Source of the DNA: Thiohalophilus sp.
Lineage (GTDB): Bacteria > Pseudomonadota > Gammaproteobacteria > UBA6429 > Thiohalophilaceae
Direction of reading: 5' to 3'
Assembly: GCF_034522235.1 (NCBI RefSeq)
Contig: NZ_JAXHLN010000003.1
Location: 1,612,001-1,676,000, forward strand
Length of the DNA stretch: 64,000 nt
In this document: positions 24,678 through 33,265 of the stretch, in pieces
Layout of the letters: the number at the start of each line of letters is the position of its first letter
How positions within the stretch are numbered: position 1 is the stretch's first letter
Translations under genes and position numbers: made by a program
The notes under the pieces: model-generated
Told to the model about the DNA's origin: nothing
Seen by the model: the letters and a program-made list of their open reading frames with translations, nothing else
The model's database searches: none

Positions 24678-25112
24678 ATGTCAGAACAAAGCAGCACTGA
24701 AGAAGTGGAATTTTCCAGCGCCATGTCCGCCTTCGAGGCCAAGCATTTTTCGCGCGCCATGCCCATGTTGATGCCGTTCGCCGAAAAAGGCGATCCGGAA
24801 GCCCAGCACCGGGTGGCGATCATGTACCAGAACGGCCTGGGCGTGGTGCGTAGCGACGAACAGGCGCTCAAATGGATGCGCGCCGCCGCCGACCAGGGCC
24901 ACGCCCTGGCCCAGCACGGCATGGGTTTCATGTATCTTGAAGGCGAGTGCGTTGACAAGGACGAAACCCGGGCTGTGGAATGGTTCCGCAAGGCCGCCGA
25001 ACAGGGCCTGGCCGGCTCCATGACCACCCTGGCGATGATGTACGAAGAGGGCAAGGGCGTCCCGCAGGACGCCGAAGAAGCCCGGAAATGGTATGCCAAG
25101 GCCGGCTTTTGA
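24678..25112 (+). CDS. Sel1-repeat (TPR-like) protein
   Basis: 144 residues with three Sel1 units of about 36 residues (A-x-Y/H-R-V-A-x-M-Y-Q-N-G-x-G-V; QHGMGFMYLEGECVDKD; TLAMMYEEGKGVPQDAEEA). No signal peptide, so probably a cytoplasmic adaptor of protein interactions. Single-gene unit; the intergenic repeat starts 5 bp after the stop. Confidence 0.9.
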   Translation: MSEQSSTEEVEFSSAMSAFEAKHFSRAMPMLMPFAEKGDPEAQHRVAIMYQNGLGVVRSDEQALKWMRAAADQGHALAQHGMGFMYLEGECVDKDETRAVEWFRKAAEQGLAGSMTTLAMMYEEGKGVPQDAEEARKWYAKAGF

Positions 25113-25117
25113 AGATC

Positions 25118-25222
25118 AATGTTGAATGATGAATGTTGAATTTTAAATTGGGTTATTCAGCATCAATTCAAAATTTAACATTCAAAATTCAACATTCTTT
25201 TTCGTTCTCTGCGCCTCCGCGC
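25118..25222. repeat. Nested inverted repeat with right GC-rich arm
   Basis: Inner left arm aatgttgaatgatgaatgttgaattttaaatt (25118-25149), inner right arm aattcaaaatttaacattcaaaattcaacatt (25165-25196), then gttctctgcgcctccgcgcg (25203-25222). Confidence 0.87.
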
Positions 25223-25325
25223 GACGTACAGGGATGTACTAGTACCCAAAACACTCGCTACGCTCATGGGGCAGGCTCTGTCGCGGGAGTCATGGATGAC
25301 GAGAGCGACCCTTTGCGTTATTTAC
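25223..25325. repeat. Palindrome-word spacer (acagggatgt / catggatg) embedded in the repeat
   Basis: Between the right GC arm and the word ctttgcgttattta that normally completes it (25312-25325) lies about 85 bp with cgtacagggatgtacta and gagtcatggatgacgagag. These short dyads look like a second small element inserted into the first repeat. Confidence 0.45.
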
Positions 25326-25355
25326 AGTTAATTTGAAAAAGTGGAAATTTAGTTT

Positions 25356-26399
25356 ATGCGTCCAGCCCATTTGGTATCCGTACTCGACAAGGAATTTCTC
25401 AGTGCCCGCGAGGGCCAGCATACGCCGGTGATGATCTGGGGGCCGCCCGGGGTGGGCAAGTCGCAGATCATTGGCGATATCGCCGAGCGGCATCAGGTGC
25501 CGCTGATCGATATTCGTCTGTCGCAGATGGAGCCCAGTGATCTGCGCGGGATTCCGTTTCGCAAGGCGGAGCTGGTGGAGTGGGCGGTGCCGGCGATTCT
25601 GCCGGATGCGCAACGCCACGGCCCCGAAGGCATCCTGTTTCTGGATGAGATCACCTCGGCCACGCCGAGTGTCTCGGCGGCGGCCTATCAGCTGATCCTG
25701 GATCGGCGTCTGGGCGAGTACGAGATTCCCGACGGCTGGGCCATTTTCGCCGCCGGCAACCGCCAGGGCGATCGGGGTGTGACCTATACCATGCCGGCAC
25801 CGCTGGCCAACCGCTTCTCGCATTTCGAGTTCGAGGTCAACCTGGACGACTGGGTGGCCTGGGCCTATCAACACGGGGTCGACGAGCGCATCATCGCCTT
25901 TGTGCGGTTTCGTCCCGAACTGTTGTTTGAATTCGATCCGGCGCACAATCCCATGGCGTTTCCCTCGCCGCGTTCCTGGGAGTTTGCCAGCCGCGCGCTG
26001 CACAAATTTGAACATCAGCATGATATTCGTCTCGGTACTCTGCAGGCCTGTGTGGGGCCGGCGGCCGGTATCGAGTTGAATGCCTTTATCAACAATCTGG
26101 ATCAACTGCCGGATATCGATGCCATCGTGCGTGGCGAGCCGGTGTCGGCGCCCAAAGAGATCGATCTGCAGTACGCGGTGGCGGCGTCCCTGGTCGGTCG
26201 TGCCATCAAGGCGCGGGACAGCGAGGATTCCATGCAGGTGCACGGCAACATCATCGAATTTGCCAACGCCTTCCCACAGAAGGAGATGGGCGTGATGCTG
26301 GTCTCCGATATGCACCGGGCCATTGGACAGGCTATTTTTAACGTGCCGCAGTTTACCAAATGGTCGAATGCCGTGGCCGACGTCATGCTCTACAACTGA
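25356..26399 (+). CDS. MoxR-family AAA+ ATPase
   Basis: 347 residues. Walker A GPPGVGKSQ (about residues 29-37), Walker B ILFLDEITSA (about 90-99), sensor 1 IFAAGNRQ. MoxR ATPases act with VWA-domain partners as chaperones that insert metals or assemble complexes. The next gene is exactly such a partner, and further downstream lies a DsrS-like gene, so its client may belong to sulfur metabolism. ATG at 25356. Confidence 0.9.
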   Translation: MRPAHLVSVLDKEFLSAREGQHTPVMIWGPPGVGKSQIIGDIAERHQVPLIDIRLSQMEPSDLRGIPFRKAELVEWAVPAILPDAQRHGPEGILFLDEITSATPSVSAAAYQLILDRRLGEYEIPDGWAIFAAGNRQGDRGVTYTMPAPLANRFSHFEFEVNLDDWVAWAYQHGVDERIIAFVRFRPELLFEFDPAHNPMAFPSPRSWEFASRALHKFEHQHDIRLGTLQACVGPAAGIELNAFINNLDQLPDIDAIVRGEPVSAPKEIDLQYAVAASLVGRAIKARDSEDSMQVHGNIIEFANAFPQKEMGVMLVSDMHRAIGQAIFNVPQFTKWSNAVADVMLYN

Positions 26400-26422
26400 A
26401 CCGGGACGGGTCGTCGAAGGTT

Positions 26423-27778
26423 ATGAGCGAGCAGGATCTGGAAACCAAGCTGGCCGCCGCGCGCACCAAACTGATTATCGACAAACCATTTCTGGGTGCG
26501 TTGGTGTTGCGCCTGCCGATGGTCAAGGGCGACCCGGGCTGGTGCAAGACCACCGCCACCGATGCGCGCAAGTTCTACTACAACGCCGAATACATCAACG
26601 ATCTGAGTCTGGCCCAGACCCAGTTTGTGCTCGCCCATGAGGCGTTGCACTGTGCCCTGTCCCATTTCGTCCGCCGTCAACACCGGGTGCGCCATCGCTG
26701 GGATCTGGCCTGCGATTTCGCGATTAACCCGTTACTGATCAAGGACGGCCTGACGCCGCCGCCCAACGCCCTGTACCAGCCGATGTTCGACGGCATGACC
26801 GCCGAAGAGATCTATCCCATGCTGGACGATTTCGAGAACGAGACGCCGCAGGATCAGCACGTCTACGACGAATCGGACAGCGAGGGCGAGAATCCGCAGG
26901 GCGACAGGGAACCACCGACCGAGACACCACCGCCCAAAGACACGCCCGGCGACCGGCAGAACGACGAACCGGAGCAGGACCCGCCGCAAAACCGGGGCAG
27001 TGGCGGCGATCAATCGGCGGACAATGAACAGTCCGGCGGGGGGCAGTCACAGGACAAAGATCCCGCCGAGGGCGAAGGCCAGAGCCCCGAGCTCGAGGAA
27101 ACCGAGGATCAGGGGGCGCCGCAGCCCCCGCCGCTGTCGCACAGCGAGAAAGAGGCGCTGAACGTGCAATGGAAACAGCGCCTGGCCGGTGCGGCCCAGT
27201 CGGCCATGCAGGCCGGCAAGCTGGGCGACGATATGGCGCGGCTGGTGGATTTTCTGCTGCAGCCGGAGCTGCCCTGGCGCTCGCTGCTGGCGCGCTACAT
27301 GAGCTCGGTGGCGCGCGACGATTACAGCTATACCCGCCCCAATCCCCGGCGCGGCGATCCGGCGGTGTATCCGAGCCTGCGCAGTCAGCAGGTGGATATC
27401 GTGGTGGCGATCGACACCAGCGGCTCTGTCTCCGATGGCGAGATACAGGCGTTCATCTCGGAGATCGATGCCATCAAGGGGCAGATGCGTGCGCGCATCA
27501 CGCTGGTGGCCTGTGACTCCGAGCTGGCCGAGGAGGGCCCCTGGGTCTATGAGCCGTGGGATGAGTTCAGCAAACCGGTGTCGATCACCGGTGGGGGCGG
27601 GACCTCGTTTGTGCCGGTGTTCGAGTGGGCCCGGCGTCAGGATCGCTACCCGGAACTACTGATCTATTTCACCGATGCCCAGGGCGCGTTTCCCAAATAC
27701 GAACCGGACTTTCCGGTGCTCTGGCTGGTCAAGGGCAAGGCGCCGGTGCCCTGGGGCCAGCGTATCCAGCTGAACTGA
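26423..27778 (+). CDS. VWA-like protein with putative metallopeptidase domain (DUF2201 type)
   Basis: About 451 residues. The N-terminal domain has a zinc-type HEALHCALSH motif (HExxH, about residue 72). A low-complexity Pro/Glu/Gln/Ser linker spans about residues 145-245. The C-terminal VWA-like domain has the MIDAS start VVAIDTSGSVSDGE (DxSxS, about residue 332) and ITGGGGTSF. I take the ATG at 26423 (MSEQDLETKL); an upstream frame overlaps moxR and is less likely. Works with the MoxR ATPase encoded 23 bp upstream. Confidence 0.87.
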   Translation: MSEQDLETKLAAARTKLIIDKPFLGALVLRLPMVKGDPGWCKTTATDARKFYYNAEYINDLSLAQTQFVLAHEALHCALSHFVRRQHRVRHRWDLACDFAINPLLIKDGLTPPPNALYQPMFDGMTAEEIYPMLDDFENETPQDQHVYDESDSEGENPQGDREPPTETPPPKDTPGDRQNDEPEQDPPQNRGSGGDQSADNEQSGGGQSQDKDPAEGEGQSPELEETEDQGAPQPPPLSHSEKEALNVQWKQRLAGAAQSAMQAGKLGDDMARLVDFLLQPELPWRSLLARYMSSVARDDYSYTRPNPRRGDPAVYPSLRSQQVDIVVAIDTSGSVSDGEIQAFISEIDAIKGQMRARITLVACDSELAEEGPWVYEPWDEFSKPVSITGGGGTSFVPVFEWARRQDRYPELLIYFTDAQGAFPKYEPDFPVLWLVKGKAPVPWGQRIQLN

Positions 27779-27790
27779 TACAATAGGCTC

Positions 27791-28918
27791 ATGGAACTCT
27801 CCAACGAAGACGCGCTGCGCCTGAATGTGCTGTTGAATCAGGAGCTGCAGGCGATCCGCATCGATGAATCGAAAATGATTGTCTACGGCCTGTCGGACAA
27901 GGGTGAGGCGACGGTCTCGCTCAATCCCAATTGCCGGGACGAGCAATATCTCAAGCAGGTCAAGGAGCTCATCTCCACTCAGGTGCTGGGGTCGCCGGGC
28001 GGCTACCCGGTGTTCCTGCGCCGCTGGACCCGGATGGGTCAGACCAAGGACAAGAGCCTGGCCAAGCTGCTGCAACTGGGCGAGTCTGAGGCGGTGGTGG
28101 CCGTGGTCCATGCCGAAGGGCTGACCGACGATCTGGCCCGGCGCGCCTGGTGGGCCATGCCCAGTTCGGAAAATGCCCGCTGCATGCTGCGCCGCGAGGC
28201 GGTGGTGCAGGGCGAGATGGGGCCGGTGCTGGCCGATTTCCTGCTCGAATTTCTGCCCTTCGAGGAAGAGCCCCGCGACATCGTCGAGTCGGTGCGCCTG
28301 GTGCTGCAGCCGGGACTGATCGACGAGGCGACCCGGGCCGATCTGTGGAGCAAGGGGCAGCGCAAGAACGCCTATCTGGTCGGGTTTCTCAAGACGCTGC
28401 CGGATGCACTGCCCGAGCCGGCGACGCCGCATCCAGAATTCGAGACGCTGCAACCGGCGCTCGATGCCCTGATCGAGCAGGGCAATCCGGCGGCGCGGCA
28501 ACTGCGGCGCACACTGGATGCGCCTGGCCAGGCCTTTCTCAAGACCGCCACCCAGGTGATGAAAAAGCCGGCCAACCAGGACGTGGTGGTGGCCCTGCTG
28601 GAGGCGATTGAAGATTACTTTGCCGAACTGCATCCCGGCTGCGCGCCGTGTCGCGAGGTGGCGACGATTCTGGAGACCGCCCGTCGCTGTTGCGCCGATC
28701 CGCAACAGCTGCCGGCGCCGGCCCGTGAGGTGATCGAACAGCTCCCCCGGAGCCGGGATCTGGCCGAGTCGGCGCTGGTGCTGGCGCAAATGGGGGTGCC
28801 GGTGATTAACCCCATCTTTGCCGTGACCGATTCGGTGGGATCGGTCATGCGGCGCAAGATCGAACCGGTCAGCAGCCCATTTTTTGAACATGCCGGCCGT
28901 CTTCTGGGTCAGTCCTGA
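27791..28918 (+). CDS. DsrS-like cytoplasmic protein
   Basis: 375 residues, soluble, all-helical appearance, no signal. The N-terminal half (ELSNEDALRLNVLLNQ, SPGGYPVFLRRWTRMGQ, RRAWWAMPSSENARCML) matches my recollection of proteins annotated as DsrS, a conserved cytoplasmic protein of sulfur oxidisers. In Allochromatium dsrS follows dsrR; here the place after dsrR is taken by a sensor kinase and this gene lies 27 kb away. It starts 12 bp after the VWA gene. A CxxC (GCAPCREV) is near residue 287. Identification needs a profile check; otherwise it is an unknown conserved protein. Confidence 0.6.
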   Translation: MELSNEDALRLNVLLNQELQAIRIDESKMIVYGLSDKGEATVSLNPNCRDEQYLKQVKELISTQVLGSPGGYPVFLRRWTRMGQTKDKSLAKLLQLGESEAVVAVVHAEGLTDDLARRAWWAMPSSENARCMLRREAVVQGEMGPVLADFLLEFLPFEEEPRDIVESVRLVLQPGLIDEATRADLWSKGQRKNAYLVGFLKTLPDALPEPATPHPEFETLQPALDALIEQGNPAARQLRRTLDAPGQAFLKTATQVMKKPANQDVVVALLEAIEDYFAELHPGCAPCREVATILETARRCCADPQQLPAPAREVIEQLPRSRDLAESALVLAQMGVPVINPIFAVTDSVGSVMRRKIEPVSSPFFEHAGRLLGQS

Positions 28919-28922
28919 ACCG

Positions 28923-29486
28923 ATGGGACTGACGTTCTCCCGCGTAGCGCTTTCGCTGGTGGTCAAGGTTCCCCTGGAGGAGCTGGAACAGCACATGGTC
29001 GCCAACCCGGCGGTGGTCGGCGAGGAGCTGGCGCGCGAGGTGGCGCGCTACGCCCGGCAGCATAAGCTGGGATATTACCCGGCACTGGATTATTTTCTCG
29101 AGCACGGCGGTGTGGACCCGGATCTGCTCAATGCACTGGAGAGCATGACCTGGCTGGTCACCGGCCTGGTGCGCGAAGAGATCAAGACCCGTCTGCGGCC
29201 GGTGTTTTCCACTATCCGGTTTGAGTCCATTCAGGCACTGGCCTATACCATGCCCACCGTGCGCCCCGGTCAGAACAATGCCCTGTTGCGACTGGGCGAG
29301 CATTTCACCCCGGATCAGGTCAAGCTGACCCTGATCGCCACGTCGATCCGCCATCGGGATACCCCCGAGACCGCGATCAAGATGGCCGAGCGCATGACCT
29401 GGCGCTGGCTGCATGAACACTTCGAGGCGATCGATATTACCAACATTCGTTATCTGCCACCGGAGGGGGACGATACGCACGCATGA
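28923..29486 (+). CDS. Hypothetical protein between DsrS-like and glutaredoxin genes
   Basis: 187 residues from the ATG at 28923 (MGLTFSRVALSLVVKVPLEELEQHM..); an ATG at 28884 overlapping the previous gene is an alternative. Helical soluble protein, no cysteines in the core and no recognised family. Its stop overlaps the ATG of the glutaredoxin gene (ATGA at 29483), and it starts 4 bp after the DsrS-like gene, so it is firmly within the operon. Its function is likely tied to its neighbours. Confidence 0.75.
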   Translation: MGLTFSRVALSLVVKVPLEELEQHMVANPAVVGEELAREVARYARQHKLGYYPALDYFLEHGGVDPDLLNALESMTWLVTGLVREEIKTRLRPVFSTIRFESIQALAYTMPTVRPGQNNALLRLGEHFTPDQVKLTLIATSIRHRDTPETAIKMAERMTWRWLHEHFEAIDITNIRYLPPEGDDTHA

Positions 29487-29749
29487 TTCGGGTTCAAATG
29501 TACTGCACTAAAGCCTGTCCCTATTGTCAGCGCGCCGAACAACTGTTGCGCAAACGCAAGATTCGTTTTGAGAAGATCCGCGTGGACCTGGCCAAAGGCA
29601 AGTTACGCGAGATGCTCAAACGCAGCAAACGGGAGACGGTACCGCAGATATTTATCGGCGATCGCCATATCGGCGGGTATGACGAACTGCGCAAACTGGA
29701 TAAAAACGGTAAATTATTAAAGTTGTTACAATCCGGTTCTCGTGTTTGA
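29483..29749 (+). CDS. grxC: Glutaredoxin 3 family
   Basis: 88 residues with the dithiol active site CPYC (about residues 11-14), the TVPQIF cis-proline motif and GGYDEL glutathione site. Reduces mixed disulfides with glutathione. The ATG overlaps the previous stop. Last gene of the moxR operon; it could reduce a disulfide in a sulfur-transfer partner. Confidence 0.92.
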   Translation: MIRVQMYCTKACPYCQRAEQLLRKRKIRFEKIRVDLAKGKLREMLKRSKRETVPQIFIGDRHIGGYDELRKLDKNGKLLKLLQSGSRV

Positions 29750-29784
29750 TCCTGAACTGTCGTTTGGCATGATTCGATGGTAAT

Positions 29785-29812
29785 GTTTATCCAGAACCTT
29801 TTATGGATAAAC
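29785..29812. promoter_or_regulatory. 9 bp inverted repeat upstream of egtB
   Basis: gtttatcca (29785-29793) and tggataaac (29804-29812), spacer 10 bases, 25 bp before the egtB ATG. Could be an operator or a hairpin in the leader. Confidence 0.45.
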
Positions 29813-29836
29813 AGATAGTGATAACAGGGGATTTAT

Positions 29837-31117
29837 ATGGCCGCCTCAATGGAATCCGCCGCGTCGCAAACGCACAGCCAGGAATTGCGCTCGGCTTATC
29901 AACGGGTTCGCAAGGCCAGTGAGCTGATTTGCGAGCCGTTGATGATCGAGGATTACGGCGTGCAGACCATGCCCGACGTCAGCCCGCCCAAATGGCATCT
30001 GGCGCACCTCAGCTGGTTTTTCGAGACCTTTGTGCTCAAGCCGTTTGTTGACGATTACCCGGAGTTTCATCCCGATTACGTGCGCCTGTTCAACTCCTAT
30101 TACGAACAGGTCAGCGTCTATCATCCCCGTCCGCAGCGCGGCCTGTTATCGCGTCCGACCGTCGATGAGATCTACGCCTATCGCGCGCATGTCGACGCGG
30201 CGATGCTGCAGCTGATCGATTCGGGCCGCGCCGAAGCCGACGCACAAATCCAGGAACGTCTGGTCACCGGTCTGCATCACGAACAGCAACATCAGGAGCT
30301 GTTGCTGACCGATATCAAACATATCCTCGGCATGAACCCCCTGCGACCCGCCTACCGGGAATGTGAGCTGCCACAGGGTATGGCACAACCGCTCGAGTTC
30401 ATCCGCTTTACCGGCGGGCTGAAAAAACTCGGTGCCGAACAGGACGGTTTCGCGTTTGATAACGAGCGGCCCCGGCACGATATCTGGCAGCCGCCGTTTC
30501 GGATTGCCTCGCGCCCGATCACCAACGGCGAGTACATCGACTTCATCGAGGACGGCGGTTATCTGCGCCCCGAGCTATGGCTGGCCGACGGCTGGGCCGC
30601 GATCAAGGCCGGACAATTTCATGCCCCGCTGTACTGGGAGAACCGCGACGGTGTGTGGTGGCACTATACCCTGGGCGGCATGCAGCCGATCGATCCCCAC
30701 GCACCGGTGGCGCATGTCAATTACTTTGAAGCCGACGCCTATGCCGGCTGGGCCGGCAAGCGCCTGCCGACCGAGGCGGAGTGGGAGACCGCGGCGGAAA
30801 ACCGGCCCATTGAAGGCAATCTGCGCAGCAGCGGTTATCTGCAACCGCTCGCCCCGGACACGACCGCAACAGGCCTGAGCCAGATATACGGCGACGTCTG
30901 GGAATGGACGCAAAGCGCCTACGGGCCTTATCCCAAATACCAACCAGCCGAGGGCGCGCTGGGTGAATACAACGGCAAGTTTATGTGTGGCCAGTATGTG
31001 CTCAAAGGCGGCTCCTGCGTCACGCCGGCCGATCATATCCGCCGCACCTATCGCAACTTTTTCTATCCCGCCGATCAATGGCAGTTCAGCGGATTTCGCC
31101 TGGCGGAGGATATCTGA
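29837..31117 (+). CDS. egtB: Ergothioneine biosynthesis sulfoxide synthase EgtB
   Basis: 426 residues. N-terminal DinB-like domain with metal histidines (WHLAHLSWFFETF and HHEQQHQELLLTDIKH). C-terminal formylglycine-generating-enzyme-like domain (GKRLPTEAEWE, GDVWEWTQSAYGP, GGSCVTP..RRTYRNFF, FSGFRLAED). Couples hercynine with a thiol substrate. The stop overlaps the egtD ATG (TGATG), so the two are coupled. The pathway makes the thiol antioxidant ergothioneine. Confidence 0.93.
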   Translation: MAASMESAASQTHSQELRSAYQRVRKASELICEPLMIEDYGVQTMPDVSPPKWHLAHLSWFFETFVLKPFVDDYPEFHPDYVRLFNSYYEQVSVYHPRPQRGLLSRPTVDEIYAYRAHVDAAMLQLIDSGRAEADAQIQERLVTGLHHEQQHQELLLTDIKHILGMNPLRPAYRECELPQGMAQPLEFIRFTGGLKKLGAEQDGFAFDNERPRHDIWQPPFRIASRPITNGEYIDFIEDGGYLRPELWLADGWAAIKAGQFHAPLYWENRDGVWWHYTLGGMQPIDPHAPVAHVNYFEADAYAGWAGKRLPTEAEWETAAENRPIEGNLRSSGYLQPLAPDTTATGLSQIYGDVWEWTQSAYGPYPKYQPAEGALGEYNGKFMCGQYVLKGGSCVTPADHIRRTYRNFFYPADQWQFSGFRLAEDI

Positions 31118-32088
31118 TGTCGGGCCTGCCGAAAACGCGTATTCAATTTTATGATGAACATCCGCTTATGGCCGATTTTTTCGGTGAAGTGCTGAGCGGG
31201 TTGCAACATCAACCACGACAAATTCCGCCAAAATTCTTTTATGACGAACGGGGCTCGGAACTGTTCGATGCCATTTGCCGAACCGAAGAGTATTATCCGA
31301 CCCGCACCGAACAACAGTTGCTGCGAACCCATGCCGCCGAGATTGCCGATCTGATCGGCAAGCAGTGTCTGTTGATTGAACCGGGCAGCGGTAACAGCGA
31401 GAAGGTCAGGTTACTGCTGGATAAATTGCAACCCGCTGCCTATCTACCGATGGATATTTCCGGGGATTTTCTCTTTCAGGCCGCCGAGCAGGTGGCGAAT
31501 GACTATCCCTGGCTGGCGGTGCATGCCGCCTGTGTTGACTTCACCGTGCCATTGAATTTGCCCTGGTGTCCAGCCAACCGCCGACGATTGATTTTCTTTC
31601 CGGGTTCCAGTATCGGCAACTTCGATCCCGGGCAGGCGGAAGAATTCTTGCGCAACCTGCATGGCGTGGCCGGTGATCAAGGGAGTTTGTTGATTGGTGT
31701 GGATCTGAAAAAAGATCCGTCGATCCTCAATGCCGCCTATAACGACAGCGATGGTGTGACCGCGGCATTTAATCTGAATTTATTGCACCGCATACAACGG
31801 GAACTCGATGCTGAACTCGATCCGGCTTTGTTCAGGCATCATGCTTTTTATAATGAACATCAGGGCAGAGTAGAAATGCATCTGGTCAGCCAGCAGGCAC
31901 AGACGCTGAAAATCGGCGAACAGCGATTCCACTTCGACAAGGGTGAGTCGATTCACACCGAAAGCTCCTACAAATATACCGTCGAAGAGTTTGTCGAGCT
32001 GGCGGGGCGCGCCGGCTTCACCAGCCGCCAGGTCTGGACCGATCCCGACAATTTATTCAGTCTGCACTATTTTGACGTTGGAGACTGA
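31117..32088 (+). CDS. egtD: Histidine N-alpha-methyltransferase EgtD
   Basis: 323 residues from the ATG at 31117. Family motifs: PPKFFYDERGSELFDAIC, EYYPTRTEQQLL, ELIEPGSGNSEKVRLLL (S-adenosylmethionine site), FFPGSSIGNFDP and GVDLKKDPSIL. Makes hercynine from histidine for EgtB. An intergenic repeat begins 3 bp after the stop. Confidence 0.94.
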   Translation: MSGLPKTRIQFYDEHPLMADFFGEVLSGLQHQPRQIPPKFFYDERGSELFDAICRTEEYYPTRTEQQLLRTHAAEIADLIGKQCLLIEPGSGNSEKVRLLLDKLQPAAYLPMDISGDFLFQAAEQVANDYPWLAVHAACVDFTVPLNLPWCPANRRRLIFFPGSSIGNFDPGQAEEFLRNLHGVAGDQGSLLIGVDLKKDPSILNAAYNDSDGVTAAFNLNLLHRIQRELDAELDPALFRHHAFYNEHQGRVEMHLVSQQAQTLKIGEQRFHFDKGESIHTESSYKYTVEEFVELAGRAGFTSRQVWTDPDNLFSLHYFDVGD

Positions 32089-32090
32089 AT

Positions 32091-32172
32091 AATTTTGAAT
32101 TAAATGCAAATCAGTAATTCAAAATTTAAAATTCAACATTCAAAATTATATTGTCGCGTCTCTGCGGTAAAT
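32091..32172. repeat. Nested inverted repeat, right half
   Basis: aattttgaatt on the left (32091-32101), aattcaaaatttaaaattcaacattcaaaatt on the right (32117-32148), then gtcgcgtctctgcggtaaat. Between converging egtD and mrpG. Confidence 0.82.
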
Positions 32173-32175
32173 CTT

Positions 32176-32502
32176 TTATTTTGTCTGTTTGTTACCCTCT
32201 TCGGGCGGTTTGGCGAGGGAGCGCAGTTGCAGGTGCAGGGCGGCTTTGGCGAGCAGGTGGGCGCTGACCGGGGCGGTGATGAACAGGAACAGGGTGACCA
32301 GTATCTCGTGCAGGCTGAGTTCGTCGCCGCGGCTGAAGTATATGGACGAGGCGAACAACAGGCTGCCGACCCCCAGGGTGGTGGCCTTGGTGGGCCCGTG
32401 CAGGCGGGTGTAGAAGTCTTTCAGGCGTACCAGACCCAGTGAGCCGATGAAGGTGAACACCGCGCCAATCAGAATCAATCCTGAGATAATGTATTCGGCC
32501 AT
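32176..32502 (-). CDS. mrpG: Mrp-type Na+/H+ antiporter subunit G
   Basis: 108 residues with three hydrophobic helices; family words GLILIGAVFTFIGSLGLVRLKDFYTRLHGPTKATTLG. Small membrane subunit, last gene of the antiporter operon, 5 bp after subunit F. Group-2 Mrp/Mnh/Pha operons export Na+ (or K+) in exchange for protons, giving salt and alkali tolerance. Confidence 0.93.
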   Translation of the reverse strand: MAEYIISGLILIGAVFTFIGSLGLVRLKDFYTRLHGPTKATTLGVGSLLFASSIYFSRGDELSLHEILVTLFLFITAPVSAHLLAKAALHLQLRSLAKPPEEGNKQTK

Positions 32503-32507
32503 AAGGG

Positions 32508-32777
32508 TTACTCGATAATGTCGCCGCGCAACAGGTATTTACTCAGCGCCACCGTGCCGACAAAGCCCATCAGGGCGATCAGCAGCGCCGCTTCGAAGTA
32601 GATGTTGCTGGCAGAGTAAATACCGAACAGCACCAGCAAGGCAATGGTGTTCACATACAGGGTATCCAGCGCCAGAATCCGATCCGGGGCATCCGGCCCG
32701 AACAACAGTCGCCAGAAATTGAGTACCACGGCCAGCGTCACCAGGGTAAAGGCGATGGGGATGACGATCTCGATCAT
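32508..32777 (-). CDS. mrpF: Mrp-type Na+/H+ antiporter subunit F
   Basis: 89 residues, three helices; typical GPDAPDRILALDTLYVN and ALMGFVGTVALSKYLLRGDIIE. The start overlaps the end of subunit E by 4 bp (ATGA-type junction). Confidence 0.93.
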   Translation of the reverse strand: MIEIVIPIAFTLVTLAVVLNFWRLLFGPDAPDRILALDTLYVNTIALLVLFGIYSASNIYFEAALLIALMGFVGTVALSKYLLRGDIIE

Positions 32778-33265
32778 GGTTCGAATACCTCCTTCAACGG
32801 CGCTTCATAACGCTGTTTGATCTTCTTCACCAGCGCCTCGCTGTCGGTTTCATGCAGGGCGTGGACCAGCAGGTGGCTGTGATCTTCGGCAAGTTGTGCC
32901 GACACGGTGCCCGGTGTCAGGGTAATGGTGTTGGCCAGCATGCTGATGGCCAGTTCATTGCGCAGATCCAGCGGCAGCTCGATAAAGACGGGGCGCAGTT
33001 TCTTCGGCCGGCCGAGAATCAGCGCCGCCACGATCAGGTTGGCCACGATGATATCGAACAGGACGATGACAAGGAATCTGAGCAGCACCAGCGGCCGGGC
33101 AATGCGCACCTTCTCCGGCCAGAAGTGGCGGGTAAACAGCGGGATCGCCCAGCCGAACAGCAATCCCAGCAGCAGCTGGCCGGGGGCAAAGCTGTTGACC
33201 AGCAACAGCCAGATCACTGTCAGCGCCAGGGTCAGCACGGGATGGGGTAGCAGATGTTGTCTCAT
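32774..33265 (-). CDS. mrpE: Mrp-type Na+/H+ antiporter subunit E
   Basis: 163 residues from the ATG at 33265 (MRQHLLPHPVLTLAL..). Features LTPGTVSAQLAEDHSHLLVHALHETD typical of subunit E. A longer upstream frame to 33379 lies inside subunit D and is rejected. The start overlaps the mrpD stop by 4 bp. Confidence 0.92.
   Translation of the reverse strand: MRQHLLPHPVLTLALTVIWLLLVNSFAPGQLLLGLLFGWAIPLFTRHFWPEKVRIARPLVLLRFLVIVLFDIIVANLIVAALILGRPKKLRPVFIELPLDLRNELAISMLANTITLTPGTVSAQLAEDHSHLLVHALHETDSEALVKKIKQRYEAPLKEVFEP

Noticed and set aside
27656-29005. 449-residue frame opposite the DsrS-like gene
   Set aside because: His/Arg/Gln-rich composition typical of an antisense frame; the plus-strand genes form a tight operon.
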